The notes: generated from the letters alone by a model not told the origin. A stretch of DNA of 48,271 bases from Streptomyces halstedii (GCA_000720535.1 JOAZ01000036.1:1-48271), one strand, 5' to 3'. Counted from the first letter of the stretch, positions 15,703 through 23,854 are shown. Numbers and translations: made by a program.

Positions 15703-15769
15703 GTGCCAGACAGAGAAGTGCGGCCACATGCGCCACACCGACGACCGACACTCTTCCATGCTTGCAGCA

Positions 15770-15814
15770 CATCTACAAGTCTTGCTTGTAGTGGATCTGC
15801 AAACGTGTCATCCT
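15770..15814 (+). promoter_or_regulatory. CTTGTAG-family promoter, site E (leaderless)
   Basis: TCTACAAG and CTTGTAG form an inverted pair. TTGTAG (15786-15791) and CATCCT (15809-15814) are exactly 17 bases apart, and the ATG at 15821 lies six bases beyond the -10, where transcription would begin. Confidence 0.72.
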
Positions 15815-15820
15815 GCCCCC

Positions 15821-16093
15821 ATGACCACCACACCCGATCTCGAAGCACTCCGTAAGAAGGCCGACCGGTCCGCCAAGACCGCCGAGGACGATAAGGCCGC
15901 GCTCCTCGACGCTGCGGTAAGGGCTGCGATCACGTCGAGCAAGTACGGCCATCTGTCCGCCGTCGCCCGCGAGGCCGGCATCACGAGTCAGTACCTCCGT
16001 GACCTCGTCGAGGCCGCCCACCCGGGATGGCTCGCCAAGGCGGCCGAGGAGCGCGAGGCGGCCAAGGCCGGACGGAAGGCCAAGGCCGCGTGA
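15821..16093 (+). CDS. Small HTH protein, probably leaderless
   Basis: The 90-residue product has a likely HTH in residues 35-70 (KYGHLSAVAREAGITSQYLR, then DLVEAA) and a basic Ala/Lys-rich tail (EEREAAKAGRKAKAA). There is no ribosome binding site and the promoter places the transcription start at the ATG, so the message is probably leaderless. It is the first gene of a run that continues with the toxin-antitoxin pair. It is a good candidate for the regulator of the CTTGTAG promoters. Confidence 0.72.
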   Translation: MTTTPDLEALRKKADRSAKTAEDDKAALLDAAVRAAITSSKYGHLSAVAREAGITSQYLRDLVEAAHPGWLAKAAEEREAAKAGRKAKAA

Positions 16094-16137
16094 CCGTGCC
16101 CGCAGCCGCTCGCCGCCTCAACCGATAGGAACCCCTC

Positions 16138-16458
16138 ATGAGTGCAGCCCCGGCCGAGAGGCCCGACCCTTACCGCACGCAGGCGCACGCGGGCCCGCGC
16201 ACCGTCACTCAGCTACGGGCCGCCCTCACCGCGGCGAGTGCTGCGGACCGCGAGGAGTTCGAGGCACAGCTCGGCGAGCTCGACCTCGACGACCCCGAGG
16301 AGTACGCCGCCCTCGTCCGCAGTTGGCGGCACCGGCTCGTCATGCGCACCCGGCCCGAGATCCTCGCCGCCGTCGCGGCGTCCACCGACCCCGCCGCCCG
16401 GCGCTGGACCTCGTCCGAGATCCTCGACGCCGACGGCCGCCAGGAGTCCAGCCGGTGA
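16138..16458 (+). CDS. Probable antitoxin (DUF6247-like), 106 aa
   Basis: ATG 16138 follows AGGAA. The product is acidic in the middle (AADREEFEAQLGELDLDDPEEY) with a helical core ending in WRHRLVMRTRPEI and a small C-terminal tail. This looks like proteins found beside RelE-type toxins in Streptomyces (DUF6247 by memory). It overlaps the next gene by four bases (GTGA), as expected for an antitoxin placed first. No DNA-binding domain is obvious. Confidence 0.65.
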   Translation: MSAAPAERPDPYRTQAHAGPRTVTQLRAALTAASAADREEFEAQLGELDLDDPEEYAALVRSWRHRLVMRTRPEILAAVAASTDPAARRWTSSEILDADGRQESSR

Positions 16459-16730
16459 CCGCCGGCACTCCCTGGTCTGTCGTCTACTCCGACACCGGCC
16501 GCGCCGGACTGGCCACGGCCACGGCCGAGGAACGCGCCGCCATCCTTGCGTTCGAGGCGCGGCTCGCCGCCGATCCGTACACAAACGGCGAGCTCTACCC
16601 GGACCGCGTCGGGGGCCTCTACACCGCCTTGCTTACGGTCGGCGGCCGGATGGCGTGGACGTCCGTTCTGTACCGCGTCGACGAGGCCGCCCGCGAGGTC
16701 CTCGTCGTGGCCCTGATCTCCGGGCCCTGA
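16455..16730 (+). CDS. Probable RelE/ParE-like toxin, 91 aa
   Basis: Starts at GTG 16455 overlapping the upstream stop. Size, the opening WSVVYSDTGRAG, the central Asp-Pro-rich loop and the hydrophobic closing strands (WTSVLYRVDEAAREVLVVAL) fit the RelE/ParE fold, in which the toxin cleaves ribosome-bound mRNA or poisons gyrase. I cannot assign catalytic residues with certainty. With the preceding gene it forms a two-gene addiction cassette, followed by a terminator. The fold call rests on pattern and context. Confidence 0.65.
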   Translation: MTAGTPWSVVYSDTGRAGLATATAEERAAILAFEARLAADPYTNGELYPDRVGGLYTALLTVGGRMAWTSVLYRVDEAAREVLVVALISGP

Positions 16731-16731
16731 C

Positions 16732-16747
16732 CTCTCCATTTGGAGAG
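16732..16747. repeat. CTCTCC...GGAGAG palindrome, copy 3
   Basis: CTCTCCATTTGGAGAG followed by AAACG, directly after the toxin stop codon; the downstream bases match copy 1 at 7368. Confidence 0.65.
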
Positions 16748-16756
16748 AAACGCCGA

Positions 16757-16788
16757 GCGCCCGACCCCTGGGGGGCCGGGCGCCTTTT
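16757..16788. terminator. Hairpin with T-run
   Basis: GCGCCCGACCCC and GGGGGCCGGGCGC pair and are followed by CTTTT. It lies between the toxin gene and the convergent UTRA gene. Confidence 0.85.
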
Positions 16789-16807
16789 GCTGTGCGCGAG
16801 CTGCGGG

Positions 16808-17368
16808 TCAGTCCAGCGGGGCCGCGTAGCGCAGCGTCCAGCCGGGGGCGAGCGTGTGCCGGGTGACCTCGACGACGCGCCCCTCGGCGGTCGCGCCGAT
16901 GTGCGTCACGGTCAGCAGGAGGGCGCCCTCCTCGACGCCGAGCGCGGCGGCCTGGTCGGCGGTGGCCGGACGCTGGTCGACGTCCTCGACGGCCTCGGCG
17001 CCCTGGTCGAACCCGGCCTCGCGCATCCGGGAGATGATCCCGCCCGCCCCGGTGTCGACCTGCTCGATACCGGCCGCCTCGGCGACATCGACCGGAATCC
17101 ACGTGTTGGCGAGCTGGACCAGGCGCCCGCCGTCGAACATCTTCCGGGCGCGGACGACGACCGGCCCCTCGGCGCCGAGGAGCTCGGCGACGTCGGCCGG
17201 GGCCTCGGCCCGGCTCACGGACACCTCGGCGCGCGGGGTGCCCCCGCTGCGGCGGGTCTCGCTCTCGTACGCGCCGTGCGCGCCGTCGGCCTCGCGCTGC
17301 GCGGTGCGGTAGCGGCTGCGGGCGTCGCGGATGATGCCGCCGGTCTCGGTGATCGTGTTCTGTGCCAT
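16808..17368 (-). CDS. Orphan UTRA-domain protein lacking an HTH
   Basis: The 186-residue product (ATG 17368 behind GGAAGGGA) aligns by eye with the C-terminal ligand-binding half of the adjacent GntR regulator: RSRYRTAQREADG against SRYVRARREEG, then LANTWIPVDVAEAAG against LATSYLPLEIAAG, and the IDTGPGG/VDTGAGG motif. The N-terminal winged helix that should bind DNA is absent. It probably arose by duplication of the neighbour with loss of the HTH. It could heterodimerise with the GntR protein or titrate its ligand. Confidence 0.8.
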   Translation of the reverse strand: MAQNTITETGGIIRDARSRYRTAQREADGAHGAYESETRRSGGTPRAEVSVSRAEAPADVAELLGAEGPVVVRARKMFDGGRLVQLANTWIPVDVAEAAGIEQVDTGAGGIISRMREAGFDQGAEAVEDVDQRPATADQAAALGVEEGALLLTVTHIGATAEGRVVEVTRHTLAPGWTLRYAAPLD

Positions 17369-17397
17369 GTGCAGTGGAGTCCCTTCCGTGTGGGTGG

Positions 17398-18177
17398 TCA
17401 GTGGGTGGGGCCGAGGGGCCAGGAGTAGGACAGGCGCCAAAGGTGGGTGGGCAGCACGTGAACGGTGACCTCGACGGCGCGGCCGTCCTCGGTCCGCCCG
17501 ATGTGGGCGATCTCGAAAACGCGCTGATCCTCCGCCATGTCGAGCGCCTCGACCTCCTCGGGTGTCGGTGTCCTGACCTCGATCTCTTCCGTGATCAGGG
17601 CTTGGGCGTGGCCTAGCTCGGCGAGCCTCGACTTAGAGCCGCCGGGCCCCGTGTCGATCTCTTCGAGCCGCGTCCCTGCGGCGATCTCCAGAGGGAGGTA
17701 CGACGTCGCGAGCTGTACCGGGACGTCGTCGGCGAGCATCCGCCGGACCCGGGCGAGCGTCGAGACACGGTTCGCGTCTACCCCGAGGAGGTCCGCCACC
17801 CATGCCGGCGGCTGCATGTGGTGGGTGGCGGTGACGGATGACGGGGTCAGGCCGAGTCCGCGGATCTCGGCCTCGAACGCGCCCCGGGCCTGGCCCTCCT
17901 CCCGGCGGGCGCGTACGTACCGAGAGGTCGAGTCCCGGAGGATCTTGGTCACGATCCGGTGCACGAACGCGCCCCGCCGGGACTTGTGAATCAGTCCCTC
18001 GGACGCGAGGAGGCGCAGGGCCTGCGCGGCGGTCCCCCTGTTTGTGCCGATCTGGTCGGCGAGCTCGCCCTCGGTGGGGAGCTTGGTACCAGGGGCGTAA
18101 GTGCCCCCCTTGATGCGCCCGCGCACCTCGTCGGCGACTGCGCGGAATGTCGCTCGGCGCGGCTCGTCCTCTTTCAT
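17398..18177 (-). CDS. GntR/HutC-family transcriptional regulator
   Basis: At 259 residues it has full family length. Residues ~10-75 form the GntR winged helix (GGTYAPGTKLPTEGELADQI, GTNRGTAAQALRLLASEGLI, then RGAFV), and residues ~100-250 form a UTRA effector domain. The start ATG 18177 follows AAGGTG. Plasmid-borne GntR proteins of this type (KorSA-like) repress transfer genes, and the divergent spread/transfer operon begins at 18434. An inverted repeat in the shared upstream region is the likely operator. Confidence 0.88.
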   Translation of the reverse strand: MKEDEPRRATFRAVADEVRGRIKGGTYAPGTKLPTEGELADQIGTNRGTAAQALRLLASEGLIHKSRRGAFVHRIVTKILRDSTSRYVRARREEGQARGAFEAEIRGLGLTPSSVTATHHMQPPAWVADLLGVDANRVSTLARVRRMLADDVPVQLATSYLPLEIAAGTRLEEIDTGPGGSKSRLAELGHAQALITEEIEVRTPTPEEVEALDMAEDQRVFEIAHIGRTEDGRAVEVTVHVLPTHLWRLSYSWPLGPTH

Positions 18178-18232
18178 GCGGTCACCTTATCTGCAACCCA
18201 TCCGGTCGTCTTCGGCTGCCAACACAGCATGG

Positions 18233-18264
18233 ATGGAATCCAAGACTATTGCAATGGATTCCAT
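18233..18264. promoter_or_regulatory. Inverted repeat operator between gntR and transfer operon
   Basis: ATGGAATCC (18233-18241) and its inverse GGATTCCAT (18256-18264) are exact 9 bp arms 14 bases apart, centred between divergent genes. A nested hairpin (GGACCAG...CTGGTCC, 18302-18340) lies further toward the plus-strand operon. Confidence 0.72.
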
Positions 18265-18433
18265 TCGGTGCTCTACTTCTGGTGTGCCGCACGGCACGGC
18301 AGGACCAGGGCCCACAAGGGCCCCGGAACTGCGCTGGTCCGCCACGCCTAAAACGGCGCGGCCCCGGTGCGTCTTGTCCACGCTCCGAGGCCGCTAGGCG
18401 GACACCCCGACTCTGCTCAAAGGAGTGATCCGC

Positions 18434-18754
18434 GTGCGCACCACCATGCCCGAAAGCGCCGGTGTCCTGCGAATCGGCACGACCGATTCCGCGGCCGGTA
18501 TCGCCCCCACCCGCATGGACCTGTCCACCGAGCTCGGCCTCGACATCGACCTCGTCCTCGGCCCGATCGGCGGCGAGAGCGAGCTCGACGAGTACGCCCG
18601 GCTGTACGCCCTCGTCGACATGGCCGACTCCGGTTACATCCCGCGCGACGCGTCCCTCGACGTCATCGCCGGAATCGTCGAGGAGATCGAGCGCGAGGAC
18701 GACGCGAAGGGCTACGAGCCCGAGGACGTGTTCGCCGGGGGGTGGGCCGCGTGA
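18434..18754 (+). CDS. Acidic hypothetical protein, first gene of spread/transfer operon
   Basis: GTG 18434 lies eight bases after AAAGGAG; the earlier in-frame GTG at 18425 is too close to that site. The 106-residue product is acidic and probably alpha/beta (MDLSTELGLDIDLVLGPIGG, then EEIEREDDAKGYEPEDVFAGG). It begins the operon and overlaps the next gene (GTGA). No family recognised; its position recalls small spdA-like genes of Streptomyces plasmids. Confidence 0.68.
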   Translation: MRTTMPESAGVLRIGTTDSAAGIAPTRMDLSTELGLDIDLVLGPIGGESELDEYARLYALVDMADSGYIPRDASLDVIAGIVEEIEREDDAKGYEPEDVFAGGWAA

Positions 18755-19023
18755 AGCTCGACCGCCGCACCATCGCCCGCGCCCTGCGCGACCTGACCGG
18801 CCGCGCCGACCGACTGCACCCGGCCGCCCTCCTGGCCCTGGTCCTCGTCCTGGTCGGCCTCGTCTACGCCGCCGCCCCCTTCCTGGTGACCCTCTTCACC
18901 GCCCTGGTGACCGCGCTCAAGGCCGCCGCGTTCCTCGCGGGCGCCGGCATCCTCGCCCGCCTCGCCATCCGGGCCGCCGTCACCTACCACCGCACCTCGG
19001 CCCCGACCGGACGCACGGCATGA
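18751..19023 (+). CDS. Small two-TM membrane protein (Spd-type)
   Basis: The 90-residue product has a basic N-terminus, a strongly hydrophobic segment at about residues 24-45 (LLALVLVLVGLVYAAAPFLV) and a second to about 70 (AAAFLAGAGILARLAIRAAV). Overlaps of four bases at both ends embed it in the operon. Its layout fits the small membrane spread proteins that help plasmid movement along hyphae. The family call is contextual. Confidence 0.65.
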   Translation: MKLDRRTIARALRDLTGRADRLHPAALLALVLVLVGLVYAAAPFLVTLFTALVTALKAAAFLAGAGILARLAIRAAVTYHRTSAPTGRTA

Positions 19024-19205
19024 GCGCCGCCGCCTGCGCCCTGGTCCGCGACGTCTCCCCCGAGACGCTCCGCGTCGCCAAGATCCGCACCAAGGCCGCC
19101 GCCCACCAGTCGGGCCGCTGCGCCGAGCTGTGGGCCGCCGAGCGCCGCCGCCGCGCCGACCGCGACCGCCTCGACGCCCTCGCCGACGAGGAGGCCACCC
19201 GATGA
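19020..19205 (+). CDS. Small basic hypothetical protein, 61 aa
   Basis: ATGA overlap with the previous gene and ATGA overlap with the next. The product is helical and Arg-rich (AAERRRRADRDRLDALADEE) with two Cys. No family recognised; inclusion rests on tight coupling. Confidence 0.55.
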   Translation: MSAAACALVRDVSPETLRVAKIRTKAAAHQSGRCAELWAAERRRRADRDRLDALADEEATR

Positions 19206-19483
19206 CCACCGCCACCGCGCGGCGCATCCTCGCCGTCTCGACCTGCGGAATCCTCGCCGCCGTCCACCACATCGCCACCGGGGCCCTGGTCCTCTTCCTG
19301 GCCGCTGACTGGTTCGTCGTCTCGCTCATCGCCGGACACGCCGGGCAGGCCATCACCGCCGCCGCCGTCGGGACGCTCCTCGCCGCCGAGGGCATCCGCG
19401 CCGACCGGATCGGCCGCCCCTTCCCCCACTGCCCCCTTTGCCTCCTCGCCCCCCGAGGCGCCCGTAAGGAGATCGCCAAGTGA
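19202..19483 (+). CDS. Small membrane protein with Cys-Cys tail, 93 aa
   Basis: Two hydrophobic segments (about residues 10-42 and 48-65) are followed by HCPLC, possibly a metal-binding pair. Coupled by 4-base overlaps to both neighbours. Spread-type function is inferred from context. Confidence 0.6.
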   Translation: MTTATARRILAVSTCGILAAVHHIATGALVLFLAADWFVVSLIAGHAGQAITAAAVGTLLAAEGIRADRIGRPFPHCPLCLLAPRGARKEIAK

Positions 19484-20754
19484 GTACGTCGTTCTACGAG
19501 GAGCGCCGCCTCGACCGGAAGACCGAGCGCGAGGAGGACCGCCGCGACCGCCTCGCCGAGGCCGAGGCCGCCCGCAAAGAGCGCCTTGCCGAGGCCGAGG
19601 CCGCCCGCATCCGGGACGAGGCCCGCGCCGAGCAGCAGCGCAAGGACGAGGAGGCCCGGCAGGAGGAGGAGCGCCGACTCCGCGCCGAGCGCAAGCGCGA
19701 GAAGGCCCGCCGCAAGGCCGAGCGGAAGAAAGCCCGCGGCGACCTGTTCGCCAAGCTCGGCACCGAGGGCGACACCGTCGGCGCCTTGCTCGTCATGGCC
19801 TGCGGCATCGTTCCCGCCCTCTATTTCCAGCTCCGCGCCCTCAACGGCGAGAGCCTCCCCAGCGTGATCTCCTTGTGCCTCGCCGTGATGCTGGAGGCCG
19901 GGGCGTGGGTGGCCACCGTGTCCGGCGAGCGGGCCAAGAAGGAGGGCCGCCCCGTCGGCCGCTTCCGGGTGGTCATGTGGGCCTGCGCGAGCTTCGCCGC
20001 CGTCATCAACTACAGCCACGCCCCCGAGTCGTCCGGCGGGTGGCTCGCATGGGTCCTCGCCGCCGCGAGCTATGCCGGCGTCTTCTTCTGGGAGGTCCGC
20101 GGTTGGGGCCGTCACGGAACCAAGTCGACCCGCACCAAGGCGCAGCGCCGGGAAGACCGCCGCCGCAAGCGCCACGACCGCAAGCGCCGCCGCCGCTTCC
20201 CCACGGTCTACAGCCGGTACACCGACATTCTCACCGCGCACCCCTTCGGCACGATCGACACCGAGGAAGCGTGGCGGACCGCATGGCGCGACGAGCACGG
20301 CGCCGAGCTCGCCACCACGGCCCGCGTCGTCGCCCGCCGGGGCCACGCCGACAAGGCACTCGCCGCAGCCCACGGCGTGGGGGTCGAAACCCTCGCCGTC
20401 GAGCAGCTCCTCGCGGACATTTTCCCGCCCGACGGGGGCGACGACGGACCGACCGCGCGCCGCTCCTCGGGCGGCCCCAACGGCGGACCGAGCAAGGGTG
20501 GTCGAACCGCGAAAACCCTTGGGCGCAAAGGGAAGCAAGCGATCGGCCGAGTCTCCGGCCGGACCGCTCCGAAGGTCCCCGACAAGCCCCTCGACGCCGC
20601 CCACATCGCGCAGGTGCGAGCCCTCGCCGACCTCCTCGGCGGCGCCGCGAACCTCTCCGTGAAGAACGTCCGGCAGACCATCGGCGGCGGTAACTACCGC
20701 TACGCGATGCGGCTCCGGGACCACGTCAAGGCCGAAAGGAAGAACGCCCGATGA
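19480..20754 (+). CDS. DUF2637/SpdB2-like membrane protein
   Basis: The 424-residue product opens with ~85 residues of Arg/Glu/Ala charged coiled coil, followed by four membrane segments (GALLVMACGIVPALYFQL; VISLCLAVMLEAGAWVATV; VVMWACASFAAVINY; WLAWVLAAASYAGVFFWEV). A very basic stretch and a soluble C-terminal domain follow, with a possible HTH at the end (VRALADLLGGAANLSVKNVR). DUF2637 proteins (SpdB2) are membrane partners of TraB in Streptomyces septal conjugation. The start is GTG 19480 in an overlap. Confidence 0.82.
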   Translation: MSTSFYEERRLDRKTEREEDRRDRLAEAEAARKERLAEAEAARIRDEARAEQQRKDEEARQEEERRLRAERKREKARRKAERKKARGDLFAKLGTEGDTVGALLVMACGIVPALYFQLRALNGESLPSVISLCLAVMLEAGAWVATVSGERAKKEGRPVGRFRVVMWACASFAAVINYSHAPESSGGWLAWVLAAASYAGVFFWEVRGWGRHGTKSTRTKAQRREDRRRKRHDRKRRRRFPTVYSRYTDILTAHPFGTIDTEEAWRTAWRDEHGAELATTARVVARRGHADKALAAAHGVGVETLAVEQLLADIFPPDGGDDGPTARRSSGGPNGGPSKGGRTAKTLGRKGKQAIGRVSGRTAPKVPDKPLDAAHIAQVRALADLLGGAANLSVKNVRQTIGGGNYRYAMRLRDHVKAERKNAR

Positions 20755-20990
20755 GCGCCGCCTCCCACACCCCGCCCCGCGCCCTGATCCTCGCGGCCCC
20801 CGCCGGAACGTACGTGATGATCCGCCTCGTCCCCGAGAACGGATGGGGCCCCGCCGCCCTCGTCGGCGCCCTCCTCCTGGCCCTCATCCTCTGGGGCCCC
20901 GCCCTCCTCCGGGCCGGTGCAAAGTCCCTCGCCGTCCGCAACGCCACCAAGAAGGCGGCCAAGGCCACCGCGAAGGAGGCCGCGAAGTGA
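20751..20990 (+). CDS. Small single-TM protein, 79 aa
   Basis: ATGA overlap with the DUF2637 gene. One to two hydrophobic segments (ALVGALLLALILWGPALL) precede a basic Lys/Ala tail (ATKKAAKATAKEAAK), predicting a cytoplasmic positively charged end. Likely an Spd-type accessory protein. Confidence 0.62.
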   Translation: MSAASHTPPRALILAAPAGTYVMIRLVPENGWGPAALVGALLLALILWGPALLRAGAKSLAVRNATKKAAKATAKEAAK

Positions 20991-21295
20991 TCACCACCGA
21001 CCGCAGCGTGTACCGCCAGATCGCCGCCGAGCTCGCCGACCAGGCCGACGCCGAGGCCGCCGCACATCACCCGCAGCTCGGCCGCGCCTGCGCCGAACTC
21101 GGCCTCGTCTACCTCGCGTTCGAGACGGCCCCCATGTCGAACGCCCACGTGGCCAAGGCGTGGCAGGCCGCCGAGGACGCCCGGCAGTCCCTCACCTACG
21201 GGACGGCCGTCGGCTGCGGATCGGACACCGCCCGTGCCCGGCTTCACCTCGCGCTCGCCGAGCTCGACGAGACCGACCTCGGCCCCACCACCTGA
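20987..21295 (+). CDS. Helical hypothetical protein, 102 aa
   Basis: GTG 20987 overlaps the previous stop. The product is all-helical and mildly acidic (YRQIAAELADQADAEAAAHH), with a conserved-looking LGLVYLAFETAPMSNAHVAK segment. Last gene before traB. No family recognised. Confidence 0.62.
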   Translation: MITTDRSVYRQIAAELADQADAEAAAHHPQLGRACAELGLVYLAFETAPMSNAHVAKAWQAAEDARQSLTYGTAVGCGSDTARARLHLALAELDETDLGPTT

Positions 21296-21370
21296 CACCG
21301 CGCTCCGCCCCACGCACCACGCCCGGCCGCCCTCCCCCGGCGGCCGGGCCCCGAGAAAGGAACACCCCGC

Positions 21371-23635
21371 ATGTCCACCACCGAGACCGAGCGCGGTATC
21401 GAGAACGAGGCGCAGCTCGTCGACCTCGCCCCCTACCGCGACGCCGAGACCCTCACCCGCATCGAGGAGGCCGCCCGCGACGCAGCCCGCACCACCCCGG
21501 CCGGACTCCCCGACCTGACCACCGGGACCGTGCGCCTCGACAAGGTCGACGCCCCCGCCGGCACCCCGGCTGAGGACGAGGCCGGTGTCCTCGAAATCCT
21601 CGACGAGCGCGACGGCTGGAACCTGCGGACCCTCGTCCCCGAGTCCCTCACCGACCCGGGCGTATGGCGGCAGCGCCGCGCCGAGTGGGTTAACGCCGCG
21701 CAGTTCCACGCCCTGCGCTCCCCGGTCTACCTGTGGCGCGTGGCCAAGGTGAGCGCCCTCGGCGCCCGCGTGGCCTCCCGTGACGCCTGGTCGTACCTCG
21801 GGGCCACCGAGTACGGCGATATCGCGGACAAGGTCAGGCGCACCAAGGCGGGCCCGGAGCACATCGCCGACCTGCGCGCCGACCGCCGCAAGGAGGCCAA
21901 GGCCCGCCGCCGTGAGCCGCTCACCGTCTACGGCCTGACCGGCTGCACCACCTACACCGCCGCCCTCCTGGCCCTCGGTGAGACCTGGGGATGGATCATG
22001 GCCGCGCCGGTCCTCCTGCCGGTGTTCGGCGTCCTGTACGCCCTCGGCCGCCGCGAGCTGATCCGCCGCCAGCCCGACGGGACGTTCGCCCTGATGGACG
22101 CCCCCGACTTCACCGGGGCCGGGGTCCTCACCGACGAGGGCCTGAACGCCGCACTGCGCGCCCGGAACGTCGGCATCCTCAAGGACGGCGAGGAGGTCAC
22201 CATTCGCGGGTTCATCGCCCGCGAGCCCGGTGATAAGGCGAGCGTCGTCCGGTTCGACCTCCCCCGGTCCGCGGGCAAGACCGCCAAGGAAGTTGCGGCC
22301 AAGCGCGAGCCCCTCGCCGCGGCCCTGGCCGTGGACGCGATTCAGCTCTCGATCCGCCAGGACGGGCACGAGGGCGGCGTATATATGCGCGTCGCCGACT
22401 CTCACCCGTTCGGCGGCGACCCGGTCCCCTCCCCGCTGGAGACCGCCGAGCGCTGGAACATCTGGGACGGCGCCCCGACGTTCGTGGACGAGACCGGCAG
22501 CATCACCGCGATCGAGCTCCTGTTCTTCGGCCTCCTGGTCGGCGCCATGCCCCGCCAGGGCAAGACCTTCACGGCCCGCGCGGCTGCGGCTGCGGCCGTC
22601 CTCGACCCGCTGTGCCGGATGATCGTCGCCGACGGCAAGGGCGGTAAGGACTGGTCCGCTACGGCCCTTCTCGCCGAGGCGTACATCCGGGGCGTCACCG
22701 AGCCCGCCGTCCGCCGCCTGACGCACGTCCTCGAAGACCTCGTAGGCGAAATGGAGGAGGGATACGACGCGCTGTTCGAGCTCCCCGACGAGGTGTGCCC
22801 CGAGGGAAAGCTCACGCCCGAGATCACCCGCGACCACAAGATTTACCCGGTCGTCCTGATCATCGACGAATTGCAGCGGTACTTGGAGGACGAGGGCAAG
22901 GAAGAGGAAGACGACAAGCTCACGTACGGAAAGCGCATCGAAAAGGCGCTCATCACCCTCGCCAAGGTTGGCCCGGCCGTCGGCCTGATTCCGATTCTCG
23001 CCTCGCAGAAGCCGACCGGCGACGCCGTCCCCTCGGCACTGCGCGACGCCATCCCGCAGCGCATCGCCCACCTGTGCGCCACGTACCAGATGAGCGACTC
23101 CGTCCTCGGCACCGGTTCGAGCGCGTCCGGCTGGAACGCAAAGGATCTCGCCCCCGCGTTCAAGGGCATGGGCATTCACGCCGACGAGACCGGCCTCCGC
23201 TTCATGCGCTCCCTGCTCATCAAGCTCCCCGGATTCCGGGCGATCTGCGAGCGCGGCCGGGCGCTGCGCATCGAGGCCGGCACTCTGGCCGGGGAAGCGG
23301 CGGGGCAGGCCGGACGGGCGGCCCGCGTCGGCGGCATCCTCGCCGACCTGATCGCCGTGTTCGAGGACCGGAAGAACCCCGAGCGCCTCGCCACGACCGA
23401 GATCCTCGACGGCCTCGCCGAGCTCGACCCGGCGACATGGGCGCCCGCCGCCCTCGGCGTCGGCGAGGAGGACCAGGCCACCTACGCCCGGACCGGCGGG
23501 ACGGCCCTGCGGAAGAGGCTCGACGAGGCCCTCGACGGCACCGACCGCACCCTCGCCGTCCGGAGCTGGACGAGCGGCGGAAGGGCGAATGGCTACTACC
23601 TGGCCGACCTCCGCAAGGCCGCCGGTATGGGCTGA
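21371..23635 (+). CDS. traB: TraB-type FtsK/SpoIIIE DNA translocase
   Basis: The 754-residue product has membrane segments at about 196-226 and a P-loop GAMPRQGKT at about 391-399. A Walker B strand VVLIIDEL lies near 494, and ILASQKPTGDAVPSALRDAI in the region where TraB/FtsK proteins carry their conserved QRP-like motif. The C-terminal ~75 residues (TALRKRLDEAL ... GGRANGYYLADLRKA) look like the DNA-binding winged helix. TraB moves double-stranded plasmid DNA through the septum. It follows DUF2637 and small membrane genes and has its own site (GAAAGGA). It differs strongly from the second FtsK-like gene at 32713. Confidence 0.87.
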   Translation: MSTTETERGIENEAQLVDLAPYRDAETLTRIEEAARDAARTTPAGLPDLTTGTVRLDKVDAPAGTPAEDEAGVLEILDERDGWNLRTLVPESLTDPGVWRQRRAEWVNAAQFHALRSPVYLWRVAKVSALGARVASRDAWSYLGATEYGDIADKVRRTKAGPEHIADLRADRRKEAKARRREPLTVYGLTGCTTYTAALLALGETWGWIMAAPVLLPVFGVLYALGRRELIRRQPDGTFALMDAPDFTGAGVLTDEGLNAALRARNVGILKDGEEVTIRGFIAREPGDKASVVRFDLPRSAGKTAKEVAAKREPLAAALAVDAIQLSIRQDGHEGGVYMRVADSHPFGGDPVPSPLETAERWNIWDGAPTFVDETGSITAIELLFFGLLVGAMPRQGKTFTARAAAAAAVLDPLCRMIVADGKGGKDWSATALLAEAYIRGVTEPAVRRLTHVLEDLVGEMEEGYDALFELPDEVCPEGKLTPEITRDHKIYPVVLIIDELQRYLEDEGKEEEDDKLTYGKRIEKALITLAKVGPAVGLIPILASQKPTGDAVPSALRDAIPQRIAHLCATYQMSDSVLGTGSSASGWNAKDLAPAFKGMGIHADETGLRFMRSLLIKLPGFRAICERGRALRIEAGTLAGEAAGQAGRAARVGGILADLIAVFEDRKNPERLATTEILDGLAELDPATWAPAALGVGEEDQATYARTGGTALRKRLDEALDGTDRTLAVRSWTSGGRANGYYLADLRKAAGMG

Positions 23636-23650
23636 TATGCCCCTCGGGAC

Positions 23651-23854
23651 GGGGTCCGTACGGATCGGAACGCCGCAGGTCAGCGCCCGGTACGCCGTAC
23701 GTACGGACCCCTCCCGGCCGGTACGCCAAACCGTCCCCCCGGCTCGCGTACCGGCCCCGTACGGGCCTCTGACCTGCGATAACCCGACCCAACCCGGCCC
23801 GTACTGACTTCACAAACCCACGCAAAGCGATCATGCCGAGGAGCGCCGCCGATC
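23651..23854. promoter_or_regulatory. GTACG-rich inverted repeat region after traB, candidate clt
   Basis: Two perfect inverted repeats interlock here: GGGGTCCGTAC (23651) with GTACGGACCCC (23701), and CGCAGGTCAG (23674) with CTGACCTGCG (23769). GTACG or its inverse occurs at least six times in about 110 bases. In related plasmids the cis-acting transfer locus lies beside traB, so this gap is the prime candidate. Confidence 0.6.

Noticed and set aside
18712-23179. Long minus-strand open frames across the traB/DUF2637 region
   Set aside because: They oppose a tightly coupled plus-strand operon with recognisable domains and show shadow-frame composition.
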